From Mesorhizobium sp. L-8-3 (GTDB lineage: Bacteria > Pseudomonadota > Alphaproteobacteria > Rhizobiales > Rhizobiaceae): a stretch of DNA of 64,000 bases. The DNA is taken from contig NZ_AP023262.1 of NCBI RefSeq assembly GCF_016756615.1, forward strand, positions 7,565,501 through 7,629,500, in the 5' to 3' direction. Positions 25,244 to 33,946 of this stretch are shown here, one piece after another. Position numbers and translations under genes: made by a program. The notes beneath the pieces were generated by a model. That model saw only the letters and a list, made by a program, of their open reading frames with translations, was not told the origin of the DNA and ran no database searches. How positions within the stretch are numbered: the first letter of the stretch is position 1; each line of letters starts with the position of its first letter.

Positions 25244-26200
25244 CTAGAGGCTCCGCGAGACGAAAAGGAGCAAGGTGCCGAGCAGGCCGAGCATCAGCGC
25301 GGCGCCGACGAAATCGGGGAGGCGGAAGACCCGCATCTTGGCGATGGAGGTCTCGAAAAGGGCAAGCAGGAGGCCGGCAACGGCGAGCTTTGCGCCATAG
25401 GCGGCGAAACCGAGAGCATAGCGCCACAGGCCGCTGCCCGTGCCGGCGAAGCCCCATGGGACGAAGATGCAGCCGATCAGCGAGACGTAGAGAAGCAGTT
25501 TCAGGAACGACGCGATCTCGATCATCGCCAGATGCCGGCCTGAATATTCGAGCACCATCGCCTCGTGCACCATGGTGAGTTCGAGGTGCGTCGCCGGATT
25601 GTCCACCGGGATGCGGCCGTTCTCGGCGACGGCGACGATGACGAGCGCGATCAGCGCAAGGCCCAGGGAAACACGCAGCCCGACCTCGGGTGAGGCGAGC
25701 ATGGCGGCCACGTCGGAAAGCTGCGTGGAGCGCGCCACCAGCGCCATGGTGAAGACGATGAGCAGCATCGCAGGCTCCGCCAGCGACGCGATCATCATCT
25801 CGCGGCTGGAGCCGATGCCGCCGAAGGCGGTGCCGACATCCATGCCGGCGAGCGCCAGGAAGAAGCGCGCGCTGCCGAGCAGGGCGGTGATGGCGATGAG
25901 ATCGGCCGACCAGGAGAACATCAAGCCGGTGGCGAATGTCGGAACGAGTGCTGCGGCCACCCAGGTTGCGGCGAAGATCATGTAGGGCGCGACCCGGAAC
26001 AGCCACGAGGCGCTTTCGGCGATCACCGCCTCCTTCTTCAGCAGCCTGAGAATGTCGCGATATGGCTGGAGGATCGGCGGGCCTTGCCGGCGCTGCAGCC
26101 GCGCCTTGATCTTGCGGACGTAGCCGGCGAGCAGCGGCGCCGCCAACAGCACCAGCGCCATCTGCATGCCCTGCACGAGGAGGCTTTCGATCAGCTCCAT
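25244..26200 (-). CDS. hyfC: Formate hydrogenlyase subunit 4-like / NuoH-type membrane protein
   Basis: A 318-residue protein (HycD/HyfC family) with about eight helices. It shows the NuoH-like conserved cytoplasmic loop, with RRQGPPILQPYRDILRLLKK near residues 37-56 and AENGRIPVDNPATHLELTMV with VHEAMVLEYSG near 195-225, which contact the quinone- or cluster-binding subunits. The ATG at 26200 is internal to the end of hyfB (10-base overlap); the longer frame upstream is just hyfB read in another frame. It anchors the soluble subunits HyfG/HyfI to the membrane in this family. Confidence 0.9.
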   Translation of the reverse strand: MELIESLLVQGMQMALVLLAAPLLAGYVRKIKARLQRRQGPPILQPYRDILRLLKKEAVIAESASWLFRVAPYMIFAATWVAAALVPTFATGLMFSWSADLIAITALLGSARFFLALAGMDVGTAFGGIGSSREMMIASLAEPAMLLIVFTMALVARSTQLSDVAAMLASPEVGLRVSLGLALIALVIVAVAENGRIPVDNPATHLELTMVHEAMVLEYSGRHLAMIEIASFLKLLLYVSLIGCIFVPWGFAGTGSGLWRYALGFAAYGAKLAVAGLLLALFETSIAKMRVFRLPDFVGAALMLGLLGTLLLFVSRSL

Positions 26201-28203
26201 ATGGCGAGCACCAGGAGCAGGAAGACGAGCGCAAAAAAGACCAGGCTGAGATAGCGCCGGATCGTCAGGAACTGGAGATGGTTGATCCGCTGCGCAACGA
26301 AATCCACAACGCCGCAGAGCGGCTGGTAGAGCCGGTCCCACACGGGGTCGGGCACGACGAGCGCAAAGCGTGCCGGCCGCACGTCGCCGGGAGCAGGCAT
26401 CGCGACCTTTTCGTGTACGCCGAAAGCGCGCGCGACGAAGACCCTGCGGATCGGTTGCGCGAAGCTGGAGCCCGAATATTGGGTGAGCGGGCTCGGATCA
26501 GGAAACCCGCAGTCCCAGGCGGGCGCACGCCGCAACCTGTGCGATGCGAAGCGATGGATCGCCCACGTCGCCAGCAGCGCCGAGAGCGTGATGAACAGGA
26601 AGACGAGCAAGCCATTGTAGGAGCTGCCACTTTTCGCAGCAGGCACAATCGAAAGCCAGGGCAGCGCCGATTGCTCCGGCACCGCGCCGCCCGCCAGCAG
26701 GCGAGTGACAGGCGCCAGCATGTCGATGACGAAACCGGGCAGAATGCCCGCCAGAAGACAGAGCAGGCCGAGGATCGCCATGGCCGCGAGCGAGAAACGG
26801 TCGACCTCGTGCGCCGTGCGCGCGGCTTCGCTGCGCGGACGTCCGAGGAAGGTGATGCCGAAAGCCTTGACGAAGGTCGCTGCTGCCAGAGCCGCGGCGA
26901 GCGCCAGGGTGCCGCCGACCGCAGGCACCATGATCTTCAGACCCCATTGCGGAAGGTCGGGGCTGAGCAGCACGGCCTGGAAGGTCAGCCATTCCGAGAC
27001 GAAGCCGTTGAGCGGCGGCAGCGCCGAGATCGCGACGCACCCGGTGAGGAACAGGAAGCTGGTAACCGGCATGCGGTGGATCAGGCCGCCGAGCCGCTCC
27101 AGGCGGCGTTCGCCGCTCGCGGTCAGAACCGCGCCGGCACCGAAGAACAGCAGGCTCTTGAAAAAGGAATGGTTGAGCACGTGGAAGAGCGCTGCGGTGA
27201 GCGCCAGGGCCGCGGCCATCGCCATGCCGTTGCTTCGGAAAGCAAGCGCCAGCCCGAGCCCGACGAAGATGATCCCGATATTCTCGATCGTCGAGTAGGC
27301 AAGCAGCCGCTTCAGGTCGTCCTGCATGATCGCCTGCAGCACGCCGAGCACGGCACTCGCGCCGCCGAAGGCCAGGATCAGCATCCCCGACCACCACGGC
27401 AGCGGGCCGACGAGGTCGAAGACGACGCGGATGAAGGCGTAGATGGCGACCTTGGTCATGACGCCGCTCATCAGCGCAGAGACATGACTGGGGGCGGCGG
27501 GGTGGGCCAGCGGCAGCCAGACATGCAACGGCACAAGGCCCGCCTTCGACCCGGCGCCGACAAGGACGAGAACAAGCACCAGCGCGGCCATGACCGGGCT
27601 GTGCGTGCCCTGCCGGATCGCCTCGAAAGCGAAGTCGCCGCCCGGCCCCGCCAGCAGGCCAAAAGCGAGCAGCAGCGCCAGCGTGCCGAAACTCGCCATC
27701 AAGAGATAGATGTAGCCGGCGCGGCGGTTCTCAGGATCGTGGTGGTGAGCCATCACCAGCGCCCAGGAGGCGAGCGACATGAACTCCCACGACAAGAGGA
27801 AGACGAAGGCGTCGCCGGCAAGCAGCACGAGGTTCATGCCGGCAAGGAAGGCCGCGAAAAACGGCAGGACCCGATGCGGCTCCTCCTCATGCGCGCCATA
27901 GCCCAGTCCGTAGAGGCTCGCCGTCGCGCCGCCGAGGTTGATGACGAGAAGGAAGAAGGCCGACAGGGCGTCGAGACCAAAGTTCGCCCCGACCCAAGGC
28001 AACCCAAGCGGCAAGGCGACGGTGAAAGGCCCGCCTCTTCCCGTGAGCACGGACAGCGCCGTCACCGCAGCAGCGAGACAAGCGGCCAGCACGAGGCAGT
28101 AGACCCAAATCGTCGCCACCTTCGATCGGGCAAGGCAAACAGCCAGAACGACCGTGCCGAGGAGCACCGCGACGCACAGCAGGAGGAAGACCACCGGGCT
28201 CAT
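26191..28203 (-). CDS. hyfB: Hydrogenase-4 subunit B-like membrane protein (NuoL/NuoM family)
   Basis: A 670-residue protein with about 16 helices, the largest subunit of the cluster. The antiporter core is clear: FVFLLSWEFMSLASWALVMA, GSKAGLVPLHVWLPLAHPAA, AYSTIENIGIIFVGLGLA and HVLNHSFFKSLLFFGAGAV. The buried Glu, Lys and His residues expected for a proton or sodium path are present. The long C-terminal part ends in further helices rather than a lateral amphipathic rod. It is the first structural gene, 11 bases after the HTH regulator stop, and its end overlaps the NuoH-like gene. No DabA-like partner is present, so it belongs to a hyf-type complex. Confidence 0.9.
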   Translation of the reverse strand: MSPVVFLLLCVAVLLGTVVLAVCLARSKVATIWVYCLVLAACLAAAVTALSVLTGRGGPFTVALPLGLPWVGANFGLDALSAFFLLVINLGGATASLYGLGYGAHEEEPHRVLPFFAAFLAGMNLVLLAGDAFVFLLSWEFMSLASWALVMAHHHDPENRRAGYIYLLMASFGTLALLLAFGLLAGPGGDFAFEAIRQGTHSPVMAALVLVLVLVGAGSKAGLVPLHVWLPLAHPAAPSHVSALMSGVMTKVAIYAFIRVVFDLVGPLPWWSGMLILAFGGASAVLGVLQAIMQDDLKRLLAYSTIENIGIIFVGLGLALAFRSNGMAMAAALALTAALFHVLNHSFFKSLLFFGAGAVLTASGERRLERLGGLIHRMPVTSFLFLTGCVAISALPPLNGFVSEWLTFQAVLLSPDLPQWGLKIMVPAVGGTLALAAALAAATFVKAFGITFLGRPRSEAARTAHEVDRFSLAAMAILGLLCLLAGILPGFVIDMLAPVTRLLAGGAVPEQSALPWLSIVPAAKSGSSYNGLLVFLFITLSALLATWAIHRFASHRLRRAPAWDCGFPDPSPLTQYSGSSFAQPIRRVFVARAFGVHEKVAMPAPGDVRPARFALVVPDPVWDRLYQPLCGVVDFVAQRINHLQFLTIRRYLSLVFFALVFLLLVLAIWS

Positions 28204-28214
28204 CGCAGTGCTCT

Positions 28215-28520
28215 TTACGCCCCCACGTTTCCGGTCTGCCCGTCAGACCTGCCGCTGCCCAGGCCCGCCTTCAGGCGTACGCCGCGCCCGCCGCCCTGGC
28301 TGACGACGCCGGGGCCAATCAACTCGATGCCCGCCTGGTCCAAGGCGGCGATCAGCTTCATGAGCGAATCGACATTGCCGCGAACAACACCTTCGCTCGC
28401 CTCCATGCGCTGGACGGTCGGCACGGAAAGTCCGGAGAGTTCCGCGAGCTGGCGCTGGTCGATCCCCAGCAGGGATCTGGCGGCTCGCAATTGCGCGGAC
28501 GTGATCACGGCCTGGCACAC
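28215..28520 (-). CDS. XRE family helix-turn-helix regulator preceding the hyf genes
   Basis: A 101-residue protein with an HTH domain (ITSAQLRAARSLLGIDQRQL, then AELSGLSVPTVQRMEASEG) followed by a short Gly-rich tail. The frame begins at a GTG at 28520; another GTG at 28508 would give the more usual start VITSAQLRA. Neither has a strong ribosome site. Its stop is 11 bases before hyfB, so the regulator is most likely the first gene of the hyf operon and controls it together with itself. A signal cannot be read from such a small protein. Confidence 0.8.
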   Translation of the reverse strand: MCQAVITSAQLRAARSLLGIDQRQLAELSGLSVPTVQRMEASEGVVRGNVDSLMKLIAALDQAGIELIGPGVVSQGGGRGVRLKAGLGSGRSDGQTGNVGA

Positions 28521-28976
28521 ATCCCTGATGGTTGCGATGTCGATGATACCATGTGTAACCTACATATTTATGAAACTGCGTCAATTATTGATATATGAGA
28601 TATGAGCTCGCTCCCAATAGTTCCGCGCGGCCAAACGGGGAGCCCGACCGTAGACTCCTGGAGGGAGAAGGCGTCCCTCGGACCATGGATCTCGACACCG
28701 CGACTTCCATCGCAGCGGACGTTTTTCAGCGCAAACGCAGGATCCGCTTCCGTGATCCGTCGGGGCCACCCAAATCTGCTGCCGTTGGGGCGTAAGGCGG
28801 CGTCTAAAATTGACCGAATCGCTTCGACCAAAAATCTGGCGAAGGATGTGCGGTGCTGTCGCCCCTGGCTTGCCCCTCACTGTCCTGCCGGACGCCCGGC
28901 CGGGTCCCCGCTGCTTCGCAGCGTCCCGGCGTTCGCTGGCCTTTCATCGTGCCGCTGGCACGATGAATTCGCTCGG
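28521..28976. other. Intergenic region upstream of the hyf operon
   Basis: No gene is supported in these 456 bases. The first part must hold the promoter for the HTH-hyf operon, and ATTATTGATATATGAGATATG near 28586 is unusually AT-rich. A 9-bp hairpin CATCGTGCC/GGCACGATG lies at 28945-28965. Confidence 0.45.
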
Positions 28977-29115
28977 CGAACCGGCTGCTCACCCCCGCAA
29001 GCGGGGAGAGAGAGGCCGGCCGCTCGGATTTCGCCAATCGGAAACCTCGGCGATTGGCAAAAAGCGTAGACCCGATCGGGTCTCTCCCCGCATGCGGGAG
29101 TGAGCAGCCGGTTCG
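28977..29115. repeat. Second copy of the inverted-repeat element family
   Basis: Arms 28977-29011 and 29081-29115 pair over 35 bases with two mismatches (core CGAACCGGCTGCTCAC). The spacer carries GGCCGGCCGCTCGGATTTCG and CCAATCG, nearly identical to the spacer of the element at 4604-4760, plus an inner stem CGCCAATCG/CGATTGGC. The arms differ from the 4.6-kb element except for the CTCCCC...GGGGAG core. It sits between the hyf cluster and the sulfatase locus. Confidence 0.75.
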
Positions 29116-29313
29116 CGGAGCGCGACCCGGCCGGTCGTCCAGTTGACACCCAAAGCAGAAGGTTCCGCTGGCGGCACAGCGACTGGTCAGCCGCGTTGCT
29201 CGACCGCTCACCAAGCAGACATTCCCTGGCCAGCCAACGAATGGTCTGCTCAGGCCTTTTGTTCTGTCGCAGGTTCCCGTCGGAAAACCGTGGGACAGTT
29301 TTCCGGAATCTGC

Positions 29314-30258
29314 CTAGTCGTAGAAGACCCGCAGTCCGGTGTTCGATGACCCGCTGTCGGCCGACGTGCCGGAGCGCGCGGCGATGCGGTAGCGGTAGCA
29401 ATAGCTGATGTGGCAGAGGAAGCTGCCGCCCTTCATCGTCTTCTGGCTCGCCTCGGCCGCCTGCCTGTTGCGCAGCCTGGCGGCGCGCGAGGCGGAACGG
29501 ATCATGAAGGGTTCCGAGGTCCATTCCCAGACATTGCCGACCATGTCGTGGAGCCCCGCCTGGTTGGGCGCAAAGGCGCCGACCGGCGAGGTTCCCAGCC
29601 ATCCGTCGGCGCAGGCGTTGTCGCCCGGAAAGCGGCCCTGCCAGATGTTGCAGGGCAGGAAATCGGCGTCGTCCGGCTCACGGTCGCCCCACGGGAAGCG
29701 CGGATCGCCTGCGAGCCCGCCCCGCGCCGCATGCTCCCATTCCGCTTCGGTGGGCAGGCGGCCGCCGGCCCATTGCGCGAAAGCGCCGGCGTCGGCCCAC
29801 GACATGTGGGTGACCGGGTGGTCGGCGCGGTCGCGCACGTGACTGCCAGGGCCTTCGGGTTCGGCCCACCAGGCTCCCTCGCAATACACCCACCAGGGCG
29901 TGCTCGACGCCGACGGCGGGTGGGCCGACGGATCGGCAAGCAGGCCGCGGAAGACCGGCCCCCAGCCGAGGCGCTCCGCCTCGGTCCGATACCCGGTCTC
30001 GGCGACGAAGGCGGCGAACCGCGCATTGGTAACCGGTGCCGCGTCGACCGCGAAGGGGCGCAGCCTGACCTCGCGGACGAGGCCTTCGCCGTCGGAGCGG
30101 ATTTCAGGACGCAAGGTGCCGACGTGGCTCCTGCCGCCCGAAAAGCCGATCCGCGGGGGCGGCGTGGGGTCCGCGATGCGGACGATGTCGGCGCGCCGGG
30201 CCGCCCCGTCGAGCGGCGTCGCGGAGGCCGGCGTCTGGCGATGCGCGCAACAGCTCAT
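29314..30258 (-). CDS. Formylglycine-generating enzyme family protein (sulfatase maturation)
   Basis: A 314-residue FGE-sulfatase domain protein. It oxidises the motif Cys of sulfatases to formylglycine in the cytoplasm. Conserved segments are VTHMSWADAGAFAQWAGGRL, PTEAEWEHAARGG, MVGNVWEWTSEPF and the C-terminal LCHISYCYRYR, whose Cys282 and Cys287 match the copper-binding active-site pair of aerobic FGEs. This pair is absent from the many FGE-like proteins with other functions, so true FGE activity is likely. It lies 77 bases downstream of a sulfatase whose CAPSR motif is an FGE target. Confidence 0.9.
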   Translation of the reverse strand: MSCCAHRQTPASATPLDGAARRADIVRIADPTPPPRIGFSGGRSHVGTLRPEIRSDGEGLVREVRLRPFAVDAAPVTNARFAAFVAETGYRTEAERLGWGPVFRGLLADPSAHPPSASSTPWWVYCEGAWWAEPEGPGSHVRDRADHPVTHMSWADAGAFAQWAGGRLPTEAEWEHAARGGLAGDPRFPWGDREPDDADFLPCNIWQGRFPGDNACADGWLGTSPVGAFAPNQAGLHDMVGNVWEWTSEPFMIRSASRAARLRNRQAAEASQKTMKGGSFLCHISYCYRYRIAARSGTSADSGSSNTGLRVFYD

Positions 30259-30335
30259 GCCGCATCATACTCCCTGCCGCACGCGACCCGCTCTCCACCA
30301 CCACGCCCCACGGCAGGTTTACGCATGTCCACGGC

Positions 30336-32156
30336 TCACAGCCTCGCCGCGCCGGTCTGCGCCCGCGCATCCAGCCGGCTTTCCTCGAATATCACATTCT
30401 GTGGACGATAGGTGCCACGCAGAAGCTGGGAAAGGTAGATCGAGCCGGTGCGCAGGTACTGGTCGTGTGCGTCGTTGAAGCTTTCGACCACGGCCAATGA
30501 AATGGCCGGGCGCAGCGGCATGCAGGTCAGCGCCTCCATCGCCTGCAGACGCACCCTGGGGTCCGGGCCCGCCTCAAGGATGCCGGTCAGGCGCCGCACC
30601 CATGGTTCGGGTTCGCCGGCTATGCCCAGAGCCTCCGAAAGCGCGATCACGACGTGGATGTCCGTCTCGGTCGCGCACCGCTGCGCGACCTCGTCGGGCA
30701 GCGCGTGCCCCTGCACGGCGAGGCCGATCAGGCCCTGCGCCGCCCAGTAGCGCATCACCGCGGAGGCATGGCCAAGCCCGGTCACCAGTCGCTCACGATC
30801 AGCGGGATCGGCGCGCGCCGACAATGCCGCCAGCGCCAGGACGTCCTCCAGCGGGTAGAGCGCGGGGTCGTGCGCGGCCTCCCAGCCTTCCAGAGGCGAA
30901 TGCTCCGGGATGAAGCCGGCGTCGTGGATGGCCAGCATGTGTTCGTCGAGAGCCGTCCGATGGGCGTCGAGCGCGTCGGCATGCCCGGCCCGCCCGGCCA
31001 GGTTCACCGTCGCGTCGGGGTCGGCCTGGAGGTCATAAAACTCCTCGAACGGCTTGCGCCCCCAGAAACGCCCCTGGACAAGATCGAGCCCGCCGTCGAG
31101 GCGTGCCTGCTCATAATCCTGGTAGTGGGCGCCCAGCCATTCATAGGCGACATGCTGGCCGAGGGGGCGGTGCGGCTGATAGTTCCTGATGTAGCGGTAG
31201 CGCCGGGATCGCACGGTGCGCGACAGGTCATAGCGTTCGCCCATCCTGTGGCGCCCGGCGAAGACGTAGGTCCGGTCCACGCGGCCGGGGCCGACGAAGA
31301 CCCGTCCCTGCAGCCCTTGCGGGGGCTCGATCCCGGCAATCGCAAGAAAGGTCGGGAACAGGTCGACCAGAGATACGGGCGCGGCGAGACGCGACCCTGG
31401 CGCATGGGGAAGCAGGTGCCGCCACTTCTGCGGCACCCGCACGATCATCGGCACGCGCAGCCCCTCGTCGTAGAGATAGCGCTTGGAGCGCGGCAGCGCG
31501 CTGCCATGGTCGGAGAAGTAGAAGACGATCGTATCCTGCGCCAACCCGTCCTCTTCGAGCTCGCGCAGCCGCATGCCCATCTCGGCGTCCATCCGCGTCG
31601 CCGCGTTGTAGTGCCTGGCAAGGCTCTCGCGCATGCCCGGTGTATCGGGCAGATAGGACGGGAGCACGACATCCCTGGGATGCACCGCTCCCTCCTGCGG
31701 TTGGAAGGTGCAGGATTCGTGCGTCGCCATCGCGTTGAACACAGCCATGAACGGCTGGTCCGGCGCGCGGCGGCGCCAATGCGCCCTCGGGCTGCATTGA
31801 TCCCAGATGGCGTCGGGATCGACGTCGCAGTTGTAGTGCGTCTTGAAGTTGTTCGTGCAGAAGTAGCCGGCCTCGCGCATCAGGCCGGAATAGGTGTCGA
31901 AGCTCGCCGGCAGATGCGCCCTCGTCTGCATGTGCTGGGCGCGCGGGCAGCTCTCGGCGTGGCGGCCGGTCAGGATGGCGAAGCGCGAGGGCGCGCAGAC
32001 CGGCGACGTGCAGTTGGCGTTCTCCCAGGTCACCCCCTGGGCCGCCAGCCGATCTAGATTTGGCGTCCTTGCAACCGGATCACCATAGGCGCCAAGACGC
32101 GGAGGATAATCCTCGCTGACGAGGCACACTATGTTCGGTCGATCCTTCGCGGACAT
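30336..32156 (-). CDS. Sulfatase (arylsulfatase family) with HEAT-like C-terminus
   Basis: A 606-residue sulfatase. The metal site starts with SEDYPPRLGAYGD (Asp16 region), and the formylglycine motif is Cys54-Ala-Pro-Ser-Arg58 in SPVCAPSRFAILTGR. FYFSDHGSALPRSKRY gives the second metal-binding Asp-His. After about residue 430 the sequence becomes helical (LAALSARADPADRERLVTGL, AVMRYWAAQGLIGLA), consistent with HEAT-like repeats appended to the catalytic domain. No signal peptide is visible, so it probably acts in the cytoplasm on imported substrate. GGGAGG lies before the ATG at 32156. It is divergent from the binding-protein gene at 32391, with a shared 234-base promoter region. Confidence 0.92.
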   Translation of the reverse strand: MSAKDRPNIVCLVSEDYPPRLGAYGDPVARTPNLDRLAAQGVTWENANCTSPVCAPSRFAILTGRHAESCPRAQHMQTRAHLPASFDTYSGLMREAGYFCTNNFKTHYNCDVDPDAIWDQCSPRAHWRRRAPDQPFMAVFNAMATHESCTFQPQEGAVHPRDVVLPSYLPDTPGMRESLARHYNAATRMDAEMGMRLRELEEDGLAQDTIVFYFSDHGSALPRSKRYLYDEGLRVPMIVRVPQKWRHLLPHAPGSRLAAPVSLVDLFPTFLAIAGIEPPQGLQGRVFVGPGRVDRTYVFAGRHRMGERYDLSRTVRSRRYRYIRNYQPHRPLGQHVAYEWLGAHYQDYEQARLDGGLDLVQGRFWGRKPFEEFYDLQADPDATVNLAGRAGHADALDAHRTALDEHMLAIHDAGFIPEHSPLEGWEAAHDPALYPLEDVLALAALSARADPADRERLVTGLGHASAVMRYWAAQGLIGLAVQGHALPDEVAQRCATETDIHVVIALSEALGIAGEPEPWVRRLTGILEAGPDPRVRLQAMEALTCMPLRPAISLAVVESFNDAHDQYLRTGSIYLSQLLRGTYRPQNVIFEESRLDARAQTGAARL

Positions 32157-32390
32157 CGGCTCCTCCCTGCGGCCAGAGAGCTAGCATCGTTCCCGGCCGA
32201 CGGGGCAATGCCAATTTTCCGCATAGCGATAAGATAATGGCATCGCTGGCGAGCGCCCGAGCGAAAACATCGGCTTATCACTGGCCGGATTTATTGCATT
32301 TTTCGCTGCACCCTCCACCATGATATCTCGTCTCTCGACGATACCGGAACCTGCGGGCGCCGCAGGCCGATCCGTCCTGGGAGGAAAAAA

Positions 32391-33890
32391 ATGAAACGAC
32401 TTCACGCGCTTGCCGCGGCGGCTATGCTTGCATCGATGGGGCCCGCATTCGCGGAGGTAGCCAACGACGCCCAGACGCTGGCGCTTTCGAACCGGCTGGA
32501 CAACACCACATTCGCGCGTGACAAGATCGAGATCGGCAACCGGCTGGCCTACTGGACGCCGGTGTTCGAGACGCTGCTTACGATCATGCCGGACGGTTCG
32601 ATCAAGCCCAACCTCGCGACCGAGTGGTCCTACAACGACGACAACACGGTGCTGACGCTCAAGCTGCGCGAGGGAGTGAAATTCACCGACGGGACGCCAT
32701 TCGACGCCGAGGCCGTCAAGGCCAACCTCGAATTCCTCAAGAACGGTACCGGCCAGAACGTCTGGATGGTCAAGTCCATCGCCAGCTACGAGATCGTATC
32801 GCCCAGCGAGATCAAGGTTGTGCTCAGCGAGCCGGACCCGGCGCTGGTGCGCAACCTGACCCTGGTGGCGGGCGCGATCGCCAGCCCGGCGTCGCTCGGT
32901 ACCGAAGACGGCGCGAAGGTGCCGGTGGGCACCGGGCCCTATATCTACAATGTCGAGCAGTCCGTGGTTGGCCGGCAGTATGTCTATACACGCAATCCGG
33001 ATTACTGGAACTCGGACGCGTTTCCGTTCGAGGTGATGACGATCGCCCCGATGACCGACCTGAGCGCGCGCATCAACGCGTTGAAAGCCGGCCAGATCGA
33101 CGTGGCGCCGGTCGAGGCCCAGTCGGTCGCCGAGGGTGAAGCGAGCGGCATGCGGGTGACCCGCAATCCGGTCAACTGGCAGGGCGTCTTCTTCGCCGAT
33201 CGCGAAGGCAAGATGAACCCCGCCATCGCCGACCTGCGCGTCCGGCAGGCCCTCAACATGGCCTTCGACACCGAATCGATCCTCAAATATGTCGAGCAGG
33301 GATACGGGGTCGTCAGCGACCAGATATTCCCCGAGACCAGCACTGCCTACGTGGCCGAACTGGATGACTACTACCCCTATGATCCGGAGAAGGCGAAGGC
33401 GCTGCTCGCCGAGGCCGGACATGCCGAAGGGCTGACGCTCAAGCTTCCCGAGGCCACCGCATTCGCGGCCTACAACCCGATCATCGAGCAGCAGCTGAAG
33501 GATGTCGGCGTCGCCGTCGAGTGGGTCAAGGTCGCACCCGACGCTCTCATCAGCGACATCACCGCCGGCAAGTTCGGCGTGTTCTTCTTCCGGCTCGGCA
33601 ACCAGTCGGACTGGGGCGACCTGCTGAAGCTCGCCTTCCCGTCGTCCGCCTGGAATCCGCTGCGCCCGGAGGACGCCAAGATGGCGGCCCTGCTCGAGAC
33701 AGCCAAACGCGCCAGTGCGAAGGATCAGCCGGCGGCATTCCAGGCCATCAACCGCTACATGGTCGAGAACGCCTGGTATGCGCCATGGTACCGCCCCGAC
33801 GCGATCAACCTGACCAGTCAGGAAGTGATCGAGCAGCCCATCCCGGGCAATGTGGTGACGTTCCCGCAGTTCTATCGCCCGGCCGAATAG
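32391..33890 (+). CDS. ABC transporter substrate-binding protein, family 5 (dipeptide/oligopeptide type)
   Basis: A 499-residue periplasmic binding protein. The signal peptide MKRLHALAAAAMLASMGPAF ends at an AEVAND cleavage site. The mature part has SBP_bac_5 hallmarks (WSYNDDNTVLTLKLREGVKF, KVPVGTGPYIYN, LRVRQALNMAFDTESIL). The family binds peptides, nickel, oligosaccharides and opines; the surrounding sulfatases and glucosidase favour a sulfated glycoside or oligosaccharide ligand. The ribosome site GGGAGG lies 6 bases upstream. Unusually, the matching permeases are on the far side of a LysR gene that runs toward this gene. Confidence 0.92.
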   Translation: MKRLHALAAAAMLASMGPAFAEVANDAQTLALSNRLDNTTFARDKIEIGNRLAYWTPVFETLLTIMPDGSIKPNLATEWSYNDDNTVLTLKLREGVKFTDGTPFDAEAVKANLEFLKNGTGQNVWMVKSIASYEIVSPSEIKVVLSEPDPALVRNLTLVAGAIASPASLGTEDGAKVPVGTGPYIYNVEQSVVGRQYVYTRNPDYWNSDAFPFEVMTIAPMTDLSARINALKAGQIDVAPVEAQSVAEGEASGMRVTRNPVNWQGVFFADREGKMNPAIADLRVRQALNMAFDTESILKYVEQGYGVVSDQIFPETSTAYVAELDDYYPYDPEKAKALLAEAGHAEGLTLKLPEATAFAAYNPIIEQQLKDVGVAVEWVKVAPDALISDITAGKFGVFFFRLGNQSDWGDLLKLAFPSSAWNPLRPEDAKMAALLETAKRASAKDQPAAFQAINRYMVENAWYAPWYRPDAINLTSQEVIEQPIPGNVVTFPQFYRPAE

Positions 33891-33912
33891 CCTCCCTTCG
33901 ACCGGACGAGCG

Positions 33913-33939
33913 ACGGCCCGCGCTCTCGGCGCGGGCCGT
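33913..33939. terminator. Bidirectional terminator between binding-protein and LysR genes
   Basis: An 11-bp perfect stem, ACGGCCCGCGC and its complement, with loop TCTCG, lies between the convergent stops at 33890 and 33947. A short T-rich tract (TGCCGTTT) follows on the plus strand, so it can end both transcripts. Confidence 0.8.
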
Positions 33940-33946
33940 TGCCGTT

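Noticed and set aside
21096..28203. Functional formate hydrogenlyase or [NiFe] hydrogenase
   Set aside because: The large subunit lacks the N-terminal Ni-ligand cysteines, and formate dehydrogenase, ferredoxin-like subunits and maturation genes are absent.
26191..28203. DabB-type inorganic carbon transporter
   Set aside because: The NuoL-like gene is followed by NuoH-, HyfE-, NuoN-, NuoD- and NuoB-like genes and there is no DabA gene.
28568..28831. 87-codon minus-strand frame between the hyf operon and the repeat element
   Set aside because: No domain and overlapping frames on both strands; typical open frame of GC-rich spacer.
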